Source: Beroe forskalii (Eukaryota; Ctenophora; Nuda; Beroida; Beroidae). Taken from it: DNA of 64,000 nt. Under the pieces are notes generated by a model. The model was not told where the DNA came from. It was given only the letters and a program-made list of their open reading frames with translations, and did not search any database. The number at the start of each line of letters is the position of its first letter. Position 1 is the first letter of the stretch. The stretch is taken from contig WFMF01000158.1 in NCBI GenBank assembly GCA_011033025.1, positions 310,001 to 374,000 on the forward strand, given 5' to 3'. Shown here in pieces: positions 25,301 through 35,230 of this stretch. The translations under genes were made by a program, and so were the position numbers.

Positions 25301-27521
25301 TATAACTTAAATTTATATCGAATTAAGTGATGAAAGCCAAAATTATGAGCAATGATTGTTTCAAATGTTTGATAAATTAGATCATTCTAATTTGATAATT
25401 CTAAATACTTAATTATAATTCTAATTCATTAACTTAACTTATTTTTATTTAAATACCTTAGACTTTCTAATTGGGCAAATTATTATTTGAATTTTTGCTT
25501 TCTAGTCATTGCCTACCACACAGTATGAGCCTAAGTTATAAATTAGCCGATATTAGTAACATATCATATGTTTTGATTGATCTTTTGTCAGGCCCTGCTC
25601 TTATTACGGTTTCATACTGTGTTGCAGGTTTAGCCTCAATTATGGGGGTTATTTTATAATATTTTATCAGATATTATCCCAGATGATATTGTAAGATAAT
25701 TCTATTTAATTGAAATTTTGAAATAAAAAAAAAATAAACAAGATAACATAAGATTTATACACTGGTGTATCGTAATGGAGTGAGAGAATTGACTAAAAGT
25801 CAGATTGAAATGATTTTACATAGTAAATAAATACGAATAACAAAATTCTAAAGTTTTGATTTTTGGGGTGTGATAATTCTTCAAAGGTGTGATAACTGTT
25901 CTTTGAGGGGTGTGATAACTGTATAGTTATCACACACCTGGAGAAATTATCACACCCCAAAAATTTCGAAAATTTTAAAATCTTATGAAAATTATTAATT
26001 GACCCCTAAACTCCATTTTTGAAGCCGTTATATAACAATAATTATCAGAGCAAGAATTATATAACGATCGTTATATAATAATGCTTTGTTCACTCACCTG
26101 GCGCGCACTCTGGTGGCCCTTCTGGACCCCTGTATTTGACTGACGTCAACTTGTCGTTGTTTTTGCCTAAGTCAAGTCTACGTTCTTCAGGACACAAACT
26201 CGTCATTAGGTTTTTGTAGTTCTCGTCTCTGTAGAGGTCCCAGGCTCCTCCATAGGAGTATGCGCTGCTGACTTCATCGTTCCATTTCTCCCCAACGTTG
26301 GGTTCATCCGTGTACAGCTGCTTTACTTTATCATTTGACCCACGATCATCTTTGTTTAACTCTTTGTCCCAATATAGAAACAGTCTTTCTGAAATATTTC
26401 TATCTTAAACTCTTGAAATCACGCCCAATATACTAATATAGATACAGCACTGAGATATTTCTATCTAGAAACCACAGAAGTGCTGTACTCTGCAGAACTT
26501 TATTAGCGGGCATATCCAGGGGGAAGGCGACACAGGCGACCGCCTCCCTCTTTTCGGGCAAAGGTTGTGAAACTTTTGTAATGATTAGAGCTTGGAGCCA
26601 AGCAAAATTAGCCATTCGACAGGTTTTGAATGTAACTCATTAACTCGCCGACCCATTTGAACCAAAAACCTGGCTACGCCTCTGAATTCACTGTCAGGTA
26701 CACTGGTAGAAACCCTCTCCCCGTAAGAAAACTTCAAATCCAATGCAGCAAATTCTGTCATTTTGAAAGCTTGTTTTGCTTCATTCATTGGTTCTCCTCT
26801 AGACAATCTGGCTTAAAAATGCCCTGGGATGCTTTATAGGCCAATAGAAGTGAATATTCGATTCGTTCATCACAGAAATAATTTCAGGGTTCATTGGGCA
26901 ACTTGGTACTCTGCCGACGGAGGCTCACGGACCCTTGACGGGCCCTTCCCGGACCCTTCCCGGACCCTTCCCGGGCCCTTCCCGGACCCTTCCAGGGCCC
27001 TTCCCGGACCCTTCATGGACCCTTCCCGGACCCTTCCCGGGCCCTTCCCGGACCCTTCATGGACCTTTCATGGGTCCTTGACGGAACCCCTCACGGACCC
27101 TTCCCGGACCCCTAACGGGAAAATTAAGACAAGGTTCATGCAAAGGACTGTTAGGGGTCCGGGAATGGTCCGTGAGGGGTCCATGAAGGGTCCGGGAAGG
27201 GTCCGGGAAGGGTCCGTCAAGGGTCCGTCAAGGGTCCGTGAGCCTCCGTCGGCATAGTACCAAGTGTAAGCGCATGTCACACAAATATTTTTTATTGGTA
27301 ACATCCACTCTCCAGGCCCACCCGCTAATTTGGCAGTCCCACTGTTGCCACCCAAGTAAGCTTATTGCAACCCCCTCCAGTACTCTGGTAATAAGACTCT
27401 TACCAGAACAAGTATAGAACACGATGGCATGTCAAAATGGTTAAATCAACTCACGAGCTCTCCTGCCGAACGTGGGAGTCACGAGGACAGCCAGAACCAA
27501 TAGGATAGCTCTACACAACAT
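19345..27521 (-). CDS. Secreted beta-gamma-crystallin domain protein, four exons, one frame break
   Basis: Exons on the minus strand: 27521-27455, 26388-26098, 19787-19648, 19544-19345. Phases agree at every junction (GTGAGT donors for the first two; CAG acceptors). Exon 1 encodes a signal peptide starting MLCRAILLVLAVLVTPTFG. The rest gives four Greek-key-like motifs, that is two beta-gamma-crystallin domains: exon 2 has RLFLYWDKEL and AWDLYRDENY...NNDKLTSVKY, exon 3 has HKLVLFSDEKYDDHELI and WNNKAKSVQ, exon 4 has GNWYLYDKPNQKGSY and GYLKKAISSVKPFG. Such proteins often bind calcium; a structural or secreted role is inference. In exon 4 a (TG)5 tract at 19476-19485 shifts the frame, while four TG units would keep it, so this copy is mutated or misassembled. 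Intron 2 is 6.3 kb and full of transposons. Exon 1 is the last unit of a minisatellite. Confidence 0.8.
19858..20042 (+). repeat. About 61-bp tandem repeat, three units, each self-complementary at its ends
   Basis: Units begin ACAGCCAATGAGA and end TCTCATTGGTTAGTGTGTACTAATC. Within each unit CCAATGAGA pairs with TCTCATTGG, so single strands can fold into a hairpin. Located in intron 2 of the crystallin gene. Confidence 0.75.
20150..20327 (+). mobile_element. Palindromic MITE, about 175 bp
   Basis: Terminal inverted repeats of about 30 bp: AATCAAACACCC then TTAGGATACGTTTATAT at the left, matched by ATATAAACGTATCCTTAGGG and TGTTTGATT at the right. The core holds three copies of GAGC(C)GAAG(G)CGAGTG flanked by ATAATT. 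No coding capacity. Confidence 0.75.
20728..21257 (+). repeat. About 120-bp tandem repeat interrupted by a LINE
   Basis: Four units starting GTGCGCGGCTCATATAATGA and containing CATAAACTCATGAAACCA, GTATACACTGATGTA and CGTAATGGAGTGAGAGCAAG. The array resumes at 25738-25790 (AACAAGATAACAT, TACACTGGTGTATCG, TAATGGAGTGAGAG) on the far side of the LINE, showing that the LINE inserted into it. Confidence 0.85.
21258..23285 (-). pseudogene. LINE endonuclease and N-terminal RT segment (inverted part)
   Basis: APE-type endonuclease motifs in order: FYNNVQGL, VILNESW (catalytic Glu), GGGVLIAHR, LLIGDLNFPEIRW and ASDHFGIQF (catalytic Asp-His). After a frame change near 21855 the RT fingers follow: SSKAAGPDGIHGMVLK, WKLASIVPVHKKGDKG, NYRPISLT. 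Upstream of about 23285 the minus-strand frame merely reads the antisense of the RT part and is not protein. Disabled by the inversion. Confidence 0.8.
23285..25064 (+). pseudogene. LINE reverse transcriptase palm to C terminus
   Basis: Frame from FEKCIRKEL: QHGFINGKSCTTQL, YFDFAKAFDSVSHDLIL (first catalytic Asp), SGVPQGSILGPLLF, LYADDTKIW (catalytic YADD), then C-terminal RRPLNG-type linker. The frame is split at 24346 by a 439-bp nested insertion and resumes at about 24786 (LIPIDLPPHFS, FFYRTMMLWNNIPFEI) to a stop at 25062-25064. Confidence 0.85.
24347..24785 (+). mobile_element. Nested SINE-like/non-LTR element inside the LINE RT
   Basis: The RT frame reads QIINR before and LIPIDLPP after this block, so about 439 bp were inserted. 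It begins CTAGCGTTTGCCCGCGAAG and ends with (CAGA)n followed by TTATTAATATAGA, end types widespread in invertebrate non-LTR and SINE-like elements. A short duplication (ATAGA) may flank it. No coding capacity seen. Confidence 0.6.
25855..26085 (+). mobile_element. Palindromic repeats (GTGTGATAA and TTATATAACG types)
   Basis: At 25865-25965 GGGGTGTGATAATT pairs with AATTATCACACCCC, with an inner GATAACTGTATAGTTATC palindrome. At 26030-26075 TTATATAACGATCGTTATATAA is a perfect palindrome. The GTGTGATAATT word is shared with the MITE at 20150. Likely remnants of one or two MITEs. Confidence 0.5.
26901..27265 (+). mobile_element. Foldback element with GACCCTTCCCG minisatellite arms
   Basis: A 365-bp near-perfect inverted repeat in intron 1 of the crystallin gene. 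Outer ends ACTTGGTACTCTGCCGACGG and CCGTCGGCATAGTACCAAGT pair. The arms are 11-bp tandem units (GACCCTTCCCG on the left, CGGGAAGGGTC on the right). A short AT-rich loop at about 27118-27150. No protein. Target-site duplication not evident. Confidence 0.75.
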
Positions 27522-28380
27522 CCTAGGATTGCGTTAATTTAATATTTCAATACAGAACCAATAGGATAGCTCTACACAGCATCCTAGGATTGCGTTAATT
27601 TAATATTTCAATACATGGGTAAACCAAGATAGCTCTATACAACATCCTAGGATTGCGTTAATTTAATATTTCAATACAGAACCAATAGGATAGCTCTACA
27701 CAACATCCTAGGATTGCGTTAATTTAATATTTCAATACAGAACCAATAGGATAGCTCTACACAGCATCCTAGGATTGCGTTAATTTAATATTTCAATACA
27801 GAACCAATAGGATAGCTCTACACACCGTCCTAGGATTGCGTTAATTTAATATTTCAATACAGAACCAGTAGGATAGCTCTACACAGCATCCTAGGGATTG
27901 TTAATTTAATAATATTTCCAATAGGAGGCTCTACACAGCATCCTAGGATTGCGTTAATTTAATATTTCAATACAGCATCCTAGGATTGCGTTAATTTAAT
28001 ATTTCAATACAGAACCAATAGGATAGCTCTACACAGCATCCTAGGATTGCGTTAATTTAATATTTCGATACAGAACCAATAGGGATAGCTCTGCCTGCCA
28101 ACATCCTAGGGATTGCAGTGTTAATTTAATATTTGGGTCAAGGCCAGAACCAATAGGGATCGTTTCCACACAGCATCCTAGGATTGCAAAGCATTCTAAT
28201 ATTTCAATACAGAACCAATAGGATAGCTCTGCCACAGCATCCTAGGATTACGTTAATTTAATATTTCAATACAGAACCAATAGGATAGCTCATGTTGTTA
28301 ATCCTAGACATTAATTTCATTATTTCACAGAACCAGAGTAGGATAGCTCCACACACCATCCTAGGATTGTTAATTTGTCG
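27492..28380 (-). repeat. 61-bp minisatellite carrying the crystallin start codon and signal peptide
   Basis: About 14 units of 61 bp; some are truncated or expanded. Read on the minus strand each typical unit contains ATG followed by the codons for MLCRAILLVL, then TAT-TGA. The unit nearest the gene (27521) instead continues into the rest of the signal peptide and a GTGAGT donor, so it is exon 1. Units also carry GGATTGCGTTAATTTAATAT and an ATTGG (CCAAT) word. If transcribed, the array would present many 11-codon upstream ORFs. Confidence 0.9.
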
Positions 28381-28689
28381 TTTCAATAGTGCTACTCTCT
28401 ATGAATTGCAATGCCGTTCTGATCTCGTGATATCAAGGATCGACCGAGTTTCCGCCGGGCCTCGGCTCACCGAGGATTGGGGTTTACCGAGGCCTCATTC
28501 CTCGGCCTCGATCAGAATTGCCAATCCTCGGAATGCCTCGGCCTTTGTGCATTTTAAACTCTCCTCGGCCTCAGCAGTTTTTATAAACGTTGAGGATTTA
28601 CCGAGGGATTTTAAAGGAAAATATCCATATTTGATAACAGGAAAACCCTGAATTTTATTTGAAAAAGGCCCAAAAATAACTTCATGATT

Positions 28690-30115
28690 TATTTGAAAGA
28701 TCTTGAAACATTTGATGAACTGTGTGTCATATTTGTTTGACTAGTCGCGTCAAAATAGGAAAAATGGGTAGGTAGAAATTTAGGAGCCTAATTTTGTTCT
28801 CAAGTTTGCTGCATGTGATTTTCTCAGTCTCAAATTGATAATAGGCAAGAATTGATCTAATTGAGGCATAATTTAATTTGATCTAAACATCTGACTGGGG
28901 GCTGCCCCCAGACCCCCTGCCAGCACTCTATTAAGTTGTTGCTGTGAATTTTCCTCGATCAGTCTCATATAGAAAAAATAGTGAAGAAATCCTAAGTGAA
29001 ACTCTCTTGAGTCTGATCTTATCTACAAGTCTTCTGGGGGCTGCTGCCCCCCAGACCCCTAGCATAGCACCGTACTTAGTTGTTGCTGTGATTTTCTCCG
29101 ACCAGTCTCGTCAAAGTTAGGCAAGAATTGGAAGTGAAATCTATTGAGGAACCAATTTGATCTAATCTAAACGTCTGGCTGGGGCCTTGGGACCTTACGG
29201 ACCCTGCCTAGCACTGTGCCCAAGTTGCTGGTATTTTTCTCGACCAGTCTGTTTTGAACTTTGCAAACTACTTTTTATACAATAAAAAATTCAGACCTGA
29301 AGATGTCAGTAAACGATTTAAATTTATTGTAAAGAAACACATCGTTTCCATTTGTGCATTGTACCAATTTAACTCAGAGAATAAATAAAGTACTCATACA
29401 TTACAAATTATGGGACTCAATTGTCCCCGATCCGTAAAATTGTCGAAAATGGGCAAAGATTCAAAGTGAGATCCTATTGAAAGCACCAATTTTAATCTCA
29501 TCCGAACGTCTGACTTCTGTTTCCCTTAGACACCTGATAATTTAAGTCGTGGGTGGTGATTTTTCCCGCCCGCCCTCCAAAATAGGCAAAAATTTGGGGG
29601 GAAAACCTTTTGGAGGAAAATTTAACCCAATTTAAAATCTTAACCCTTTCGGGCTGCTCCCCCTGACCTCCCCAGTCCTAGAAACCGTACTTTTTTAATT
29701 CTTTCCAGTCTCAATTGAAAATAGAAAAATTAAGGAAATTATATTGGGGAAACCCAATTTTAATCTAATTTTAAACGTTGGCATCTTGGCCCCTCAGACC
29801 CCCCCCAGACTGGGGCCCGGGTATTTATTTAATTTGCCAGATTTTGCCCTTTAAAGAGTCTTGTAAAAGGCCTGAAAATTGATGTAAAACCTACTTGGGG
29901 AAAACCAAATTTAACCCAATTTTGGGTCTTTTGGGGGTCCCGCCCCAGATTTTCCCACTTTGGGTTTTTAGTTGCTATAATTTTTTTTTGGAAAGAGTTT
30001 TGTAGAAAAAGGCAAAAATTTGGGGGGAAAACCCTTTGAGGCATCAATTTTCAATCTTATCTGAACGTCTGTCTTGTGGGGGCTACTGCCCCAGAGCCTT
30101 GCTAAACATTGTCAA
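28690..30115 (+). repeat. Degenerate tandem repeat of about 165 bp inside the hAT-like element
   Basis: About eight units share TTGATCTAATCTAAACGTCT, GGGGGCTGC(TGC)CCCCAGACCCC, TAAGTTGTTGCTGTGA and TTTTC(T)CGACCAGTCTC in fixed order. Homopolymer lengths vary greatly in later units. No coding signal. Confidence 0.7.
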
Positions 30116-30267
30116 AGCAACGTCAAACCTAAAGCACTGTTAGGCTACAGAAGTGAAAGAAGTCGAAATTGACATATGCCCGCAAGACCAAATTTTATAA
30201 ACCTTGTCTTGTATTTAGGTATTCTATCTTTCTATTAACATACAAAAACAATACCTATACCCTACTA

Positions 30268-30540
30268 TAAAGGGTCAGTGGTGAGCGAGCACAGGATCCG
30301 GAAGATCCTGAGTTCGAATCCCGTAAGCACGACTGAGCTAAGGGGTGAGGAAGATTTATCTCGAGTTCTATGCAGCCTGACAGTTCACTCAGCCGATGTA
30401 TAGGAAACTGTTAGGGAGGGTTAAAATGAGGAGAAGCCCATTGCAGCGAAGTCTTGGGAAAGTATGGATTACACTTCCTAAAACCATCACTGGCTTGATT
30501 ACACTTGAATCCTTCTTGATTCCGTCATTGGTCAAAATAG
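30268..30540 (+). mobile_element. tRNA-derived SINE, copy 1
   Basis: Starts GGGTCAGTGGTG. A degenerate A box is present, and the B box GAGTTCGAATCCC is good. A conserved body follows (TTTATCTCGAG, TGCAGCCTGACAGTTCACTC, GGAGGGTTAAAATGAGGAG, CATTGCAGCGAAGTCTTGGG), to TTGATTACACTTGAATCC. It lies within the hAT-like element. The copy at 39921-40205 is the same family in the opposite orientation. Confidence 0.8.
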
Positions 30541-31233
30541 CTATTGGAATAAAAGTAAAACCTTCAAAATTAAGAAATAGTATACTATGCTATTATGCTC
30601 GTTGAGGTCTCATACAGGTCCCCTTGCAGGAAATGTGCTTCATTTGTCCAGATAAGATGAAATAAGTGCAAATAATGCAGTTAAGATGTAGTATTACGAC
30701 ATTACGGTGAACAATATCAATTAGTTTTTGAATTTTTCCAACAAAACGGTGCAGTTGTGGTGATCCGTTCAAATTGATGAAAATATCCACTGAAATCTCG
30801 GCCTGGCCTCGGCCTGGTGCAAATTAGGCACCGAGGACTCGGCCTCGGCCTCGGTCAAAATTTTAGATCGCGAGTTTTCCTCGGCCTCGGCCTCGGTTGA
30901 AATTTCAGATTTTCATTTTCCTCGGCCTCGGCCTCGGTCAGAAATCTGCCCCTCGGTCGATCCTTGCGTGATATAGGTCAAGTTATAGGCCAAAAATCAA
31001 AATTTAAAATGGCATTCGATTTATTAAATGAGAGCCAATAATTTAGATATCTCCCGATTCTGGAATAATGATGACAACTGAACCCACTGGGATGAAATGG
31101 GTAATTCAGCAATCCGCATTTTAGCCATCCCTTAATAAGCTTGGTTCTTAATAAAAACTTAAATAGAAAATGCAAGAATAACTAGCAATGGAAACAAATT
31201 TATGTGGTATATGGAGCCAACACCGAATACCTA

Positions 31234-31430
31234 GTTAGGAGGTTTATTTATAAAGGTTGTAATTTGGGGATTTTTCAGAAAAATCCCCATTTTTTCACCC
31301 ACCATGGAATTTCAAAATGACGTCATTATCACATGTTAACAAGAGTAATGACTTGAAAAATGCCCATATTTTCAACTTACCAAAATTTGAAACACCGAAA
31401 TTTTATCCCACATAAATAAACCTCCTAAGG
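31234..31430 (+). mobile_element. MITE-like inverted repeat, about 195 bp
   Basis: Ends TTAGGAGGTTTATTTATAAA and CATAAATAAACCTCCTAA are inverted repeats. The inner GATTTTTCAGAAAAATC is also palindromic. No coding capacity. Confidence 0.65.
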
Positions 31431-31432
31431 TA

Positions 31433-32935
31433 TTAATAGTAAAACGCACGTGTCGAATCAAATCGACTTATTAGTTCGATTCACTGATTTAGATTTACCT
31501 GATGTTATATTTTACCGATGTTAAACTGATTTTAATGTAAATTTGTGCACGTGGCTGATGACGATTTAAATAGACTCAAGTTGGTTCGACTAAGAAATGT
31601 TTTGATGATCAAGAAAAATATAAATGATAACATTTAGAACTAAATAGAATCGTGGAATGGTTGTCAACTTTATAGGTTTGCTGAGAGCCCCCCCCCGGCT
31701 CCCCCCCTGAGAACATACTGCCTAATCCCCCAGCTGTTTGTTTCGAATCCTGCTTTGTTTCACTTAAGATTTCTATAATAATTTACAATCATCTGTTACT
31801 TTTCACATGTTTGCAGTATTTCCGTTACAATCCTGCTTCACAATATGAAATTGTTAAAGGTTGAAACGTGCTAAAACTGTTTATTATAACCGTTGTCTTA
31901 TAATCAATCGATTTTTCCAAGTTAATTAGTCATGAATTCATCCTTACAAGTTTCCTATCGCCTTTGTGGACATCTGTGCACCCACGAAAAACATTGAATT
32001 ATACATAATCCAATATACGTGATCGTTTACAGGAATTAAAAATTTCGATTTTCCGACCTTTGCACGTCATTGTGCGATTATTGATAAATCAGCGTACGCT
32101 TCAACAATAGCAATCATTTCATAATCTTGAAATGATATTTCAAATGCTATCAAAAACTTATTTTGAAGGGCGATTGATGTAAGCTACTGCTCAAGTGCTC
32201 ACATCACCTATGCAATTCAAATCGATTGAATACTTCTTACCTCATCAAAGAATTCCTATCAGATCAAAAGTTATGACTTATGAGTATTCAACGAAAATGA
32301 ACGTACACACTATCCATCTGCATGTGCAATTTTCCCCATTGTGCGTGCATAGCCATTGGGCGTGACGTTCAAAACAAGAATTGCGCCTGCCGACAAAATT
32401 ATTGTTGTTTGTCCGTTATTTCCGTAGGCCGTTTGCAGGCGCTTAATTTCCCTCCCCCGTGATGCTTGATGTCTTGAAACTCAACATTTTGGAAATTCTA
32501 GTTTAAACGACCTGGGCAACATGCTAATTTTAGTATCGTGCCATTGCATCGTGTATTTCGAAATCTAACTGCTGAATCAAACTTATTACTGAAACTTTTC
32601 TGTGACATGATTTGAAATCTTTCTGATGAACTGATTGGGCTGTAGGATCATTTTTTGCTATCAGAAAACTGAAGATAAGCTAAGAAAATAAAAATTTGAA
32701 ATTTGACTATAGTAGGGCCAGAACCCGTGATTTCAGGCGTGACAGCACTGCCAATTTCGACACGCTAGCCGATCTTTATATCTACAATATGATCTACATG
32801 ATCAGTTTATGTTTGAAAATTTACTTTTTAGTTACTTTTTGCATAGCAAGTGAACCTGCATGAATTTAATGGTAGGAATTGCATTTTACTCTTTCTATTT
32901 AATGATCCAATTGAGGTTCCTGTGTACAGCACTAG
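31433..32935. other. Intergenic region upstream of BTB copy 1
   Basis: AT-rich with a C-rich block at about 31687-31712. The last 120 bp (TGAACCTGCATGAATTTAAT, GGTAGGAATTGCATTTTACT, CTGTGTACAG before the ATG) are conserved upstream of the other BTB copies and probably include a 5' UTR splice acceptor. No other feature recognised. Confidence 0.45.
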
Positions 32936-34489
32936 ATGTCTGTGTCTAAGGTATCAGTTCCATGTGACTTTGGTGTAGAGAACCTTTATGACGAATTCCA
33001 TGGCAATGTCACTGTGGAATTCAAAGATTCTACTGTCATGAAGGCGAGCTCTTTAATTCTCTCATGGAATAGTGAAGTGTTTACACACTTGTTCAAGGAA
33101 CTCAGACAGGGTACAGTAGAGCTGAAAGACTTTTCAAAGGAAGTTGCAGTAATTCTTCTTGAAAGCCTTTACAGTGGCGATATTGTGGTGGAAAGGTCTC
33201 ATTTCAGAGAAATTTATAAGATATCTCAAGCTTTCAAAGTGAAATGGTTGTCTGAAAAATGCACTGCTGCATTCATAGGATTTTGTGAGACATCCTCACA
33301 AGATTTCAATGACATGGTCTTTCTTTTCAATGAGGCTGTGTATTCTGAAAAGACTCTGAAATGTGGAAAGTTAATGGAAATAGTAGTTTCAACGTTTTCC
33401 AAATTTGAGAAAATGTCTGAATTGTTTGTGGGACCATACCTCAGCGAATATTTCACAAGCACAAAACCAGCAACTCTGAACCAGCTACTAGAAATATGCT
33501 GTGGACAGTTCATCCCAGTTCTACAAGCTGTTAAAGAGCATCTTCAGACAGATGGAATTGTGGATACTGTTCACACCATTTTATCTAATGAAGATGTAGT
33601 TCAATGTATGGTGAGTGAATCACAGTTGTATGATGAAATCTTTGGAATGATGTTAAAACAGTTTGATAAAATGAATGCCGAGGATTTGGAACTTTTGATG
33701 AAATTGAATCGAGCAGTAAGGAATCAGGGAAGCACATCCACCAGTGTTGTGCATTCTAATGAGATTTTGCCTGGTTATGCTACAATACCGAACTTATTTC
33801 ATGAAGTGAAGGAGTTGGAAGCTGCATATGACAATAACTTTGATACCCTGAGGCACCACGTACCTGGTATCAATACCTTTATGTTGATTGAACATTATGT
33901 GATCCCGTGGCAATGTGAATATATCGCAGATGAGTTTCTGCCAGGAAGACTTGGCATAACCACTGAACTGTCTCTATGTAGAGTTTCTAGAGAATTCACT
34001 GAGAGATTATCTGCTCCTTATCTCTTAGAAGACTTGCCTGAATCAATAATATCAGATAGTGACTCCACAGTAATTACCTGCTGTGAAACAACGACACTTG
34101 AAGCCTTAGTCACCACTGAAAAGTGTTATGATTTCATAGCCCCATTACCCCAGTGTTACGCTCAGAACTCAAAATGTGGATTTATTTTAAGAGTAACACC
34201 AGTTTCAAAGGAAGAAACTGGCAAGTTTAATATTGAGCTCACCACTGTTGATGACGACTATTCTGCTGACTTGCACTGTCACAGAGATTTGATAAGCAGT
34301 ACTAGTATGCATCTTGTAATTGAGGAGTACTGCAAAGATAATTATAAGTGGTCTAACATGGGTTTGTCTTGGGGTGGCAGACCAGAGTATAACGAGGAAG
34401 AATGCCATGTGGAGTGGTGTGGTGGAAAGTGTGATGAGAGAGAAGTGAGGTTGGTGGTTCATTATGACATTAGATGTAAGACTGCATGA
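32936..34489 (+). CDS. BTB/POZ domain protein, copy 1 (intact, 517 aa)
   Basis: A single coding exon. Residues about 10-115 form a BTB/POZ fold: VTVEFKDS, SSLILSWNSEVFTHLF, VELKDFSKEVAVILLESLYSGDIVV, FREIYKISQAFKVKWLSEKC. Residues about 120-260 are helical and BACK-like (LNQLLEICCGQFIPVLQAVK, LELLMKLNRAVRNQG). The last 220 residues match no domain I know but are strongly conserved between copies (CGFILRVTPVSKEET, DLHCHRDLI, REVRLVVHYDIRCKTA). BTB proteins dimerise and often serve as cullin-3 adaptors; with no Kelch, MATH or zinc-finger partner, the substrate role here is open. TGTACAG just before the ATG suggests a 5' UTR intron. The start is supported by the same ATG in copies 2-5. Confidence 0.9.
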   Translation: MSVSKVSVPCDFGVENLYDEFHGNVTVEFKDSTVMKASSLILSWNSEVFTHLFKELRQGTVELKDFSKEVAVILLESLYSGDIVVERSHFREIYKISQAFKVKWLSEKCTAAFIGFCETSSQDFNDMVFLFNEAVYSEKTLKCGKLMEIVVSTFSKFEKMSELFVGPYLSEYFTSTKPATLNQLLEICCGQFIPVLQAVKEHLQTDGIVDTVHTILSNEDVVQCMVSESQLYDEIFGMMLKQFDKMNAEDLELLMKLNRAVRNQGSTSTSVVHSNEILPGYATIPNLFHEVKELEAAYDNNFDTLRHHVPGINTFMLIEHYVIPWQCEYIADEFLPGRLGITTELSLCRVSREFTERLSAPYLLEDLPESIISDSDSTVITCCETTTLEALVTTEKCYDFIAPLPQCYAQNSKCGFILRVTPVSKEETGKFNIELTTVDDDYSADLHCHRDLISSTSMHLVIEEYCKDNYKWSNMGLSWGGRPEYNEEECHVEWCGGKCDEREVRLVVHYDIRCKTA

Positions 34490-34556
34490 ATATATCAAGG
34501 TCCTATTTTTATCTCTTATGATTGGAACTGTCAGGATTCTATATCTAAGCTTATTG

Positions 34557-34562
34557 AATAAA
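34557..34562 (+). promoter_or_regulatory. Candidate polyadenylation signal of BTB copy 1
   Basis: AATAAA 68 bp after the stop codon, in a conserved 3' flank. Confidence 0.5.
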
Positions 34563-35230
34563 CTAACTAACTCGATAACTTGGCTGAGTTTTGTTGATTT
34601 GTAGGGTCGTGAGAGTTCTGATTTCCACGGAGGTGAGTTGTCTACAAAAGAGTTAGACTAGTAGCAGCAGTACCTGGTGACCAAAACTGTTTGAGTTACT
34701 CAGAAAGACAGAATTGTTTGAGATAGCTGTGGTATTGACACATAATATAAATGTTAGATTTTAAAGTTATAATTGAGTTTCTCAACTTTTTAACATCAAT
34801 AATGAATTATTTCCAATGATTTATGAAGTTATGACTTATGGATGATAATATGCTTGATTATGATAACTTTAATTACAGAATTTTGACCATATCATTCTTG
34901 TTTTTGCTTGAATATATATTGAGAAAGTACCTCAATCAGTGGTATCAATTAGTGGTGTTGAGACAGCAATTTTTGTTTGTAAAGGAATAGCAAAGATGAA
35001 TCAGAAAGTTTCTTTTTAGTGACCACTGAAAATTGCTAGAATTTATATTCTCGCCGCCTAGTGTCACAAAAAGCAAAAAGAATGCTATGTATTGTGTGCC
35101 GAATTCAGGGATCTTGGAAGGGATAAATATCATATTATATTATTTCATACTAATTAAGGAATTGTATTAATTTATAATCTCTCTGTTCTGAATTCTTATA
35201 ATCAATTTCGTTTCCTGTTTGCAGCAATTG

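Larger units (their letters stand above)
21258..25735 (+). mobile_element. Non-LTR retrotransposon with inverted 5' half (twin-priming structure)
   Basis: One LINE in two opposed parts. The minus-strand part (21258-about 23285) encodes the endonuclease and the start of the reverse transcriptase, ending at DNYRPISLT next to the flanking repeat array. The plus-strand part begins near 23285 with FEKCIRKEL, the sequence expected just after that motif, and runs through the catalytic RT region to an A-rich tail at 25722-25735. This order (5' segment inverted, 3' segment direct, poly-A) is the known product of twin priming. Almost nothing was lost at the break. CR1/L2/Jockey-type by motif; clade not settled. 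Confidence 0.85.
28434..30966 (+). mobile_element. hAT-like non-autonomous DNA transposon, 2.5 kb, 8-bp TSD
   Basis: Perfect 15-bp terminal inverted repeats CAAGGATCGACCGAG (28434) and CTCGGTCGATCCTTG (ending 30966), flanked by the direct repeat CGTGATAT at 28426-28433 and 30967-30974. An 8-bp duplication with ends starting CAAGG fits the hAT superfamily. Subterminal regions are dense in CCTCGGCCTCGG (right) and its complement-like GAGGCCT forms (left). No transposase is seen. The interior is a degenerate tandem array plus a SINE. Confidence 0.82.

Noticed and set aside
26920-27257. Pro-Asp-Pro-Ser-Arg-Thr repeat protein on both strands
   Set aside because: Frames arise from the mirrored GACCCTTCCCG units of the foldback element.
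33226-33513. Antisense frames of 95 codons conserved in every BTB copy
   Set aside because: They mirror the conserved sense coding region (also at 35521, 37797 and 63370) and show no independent start or product.
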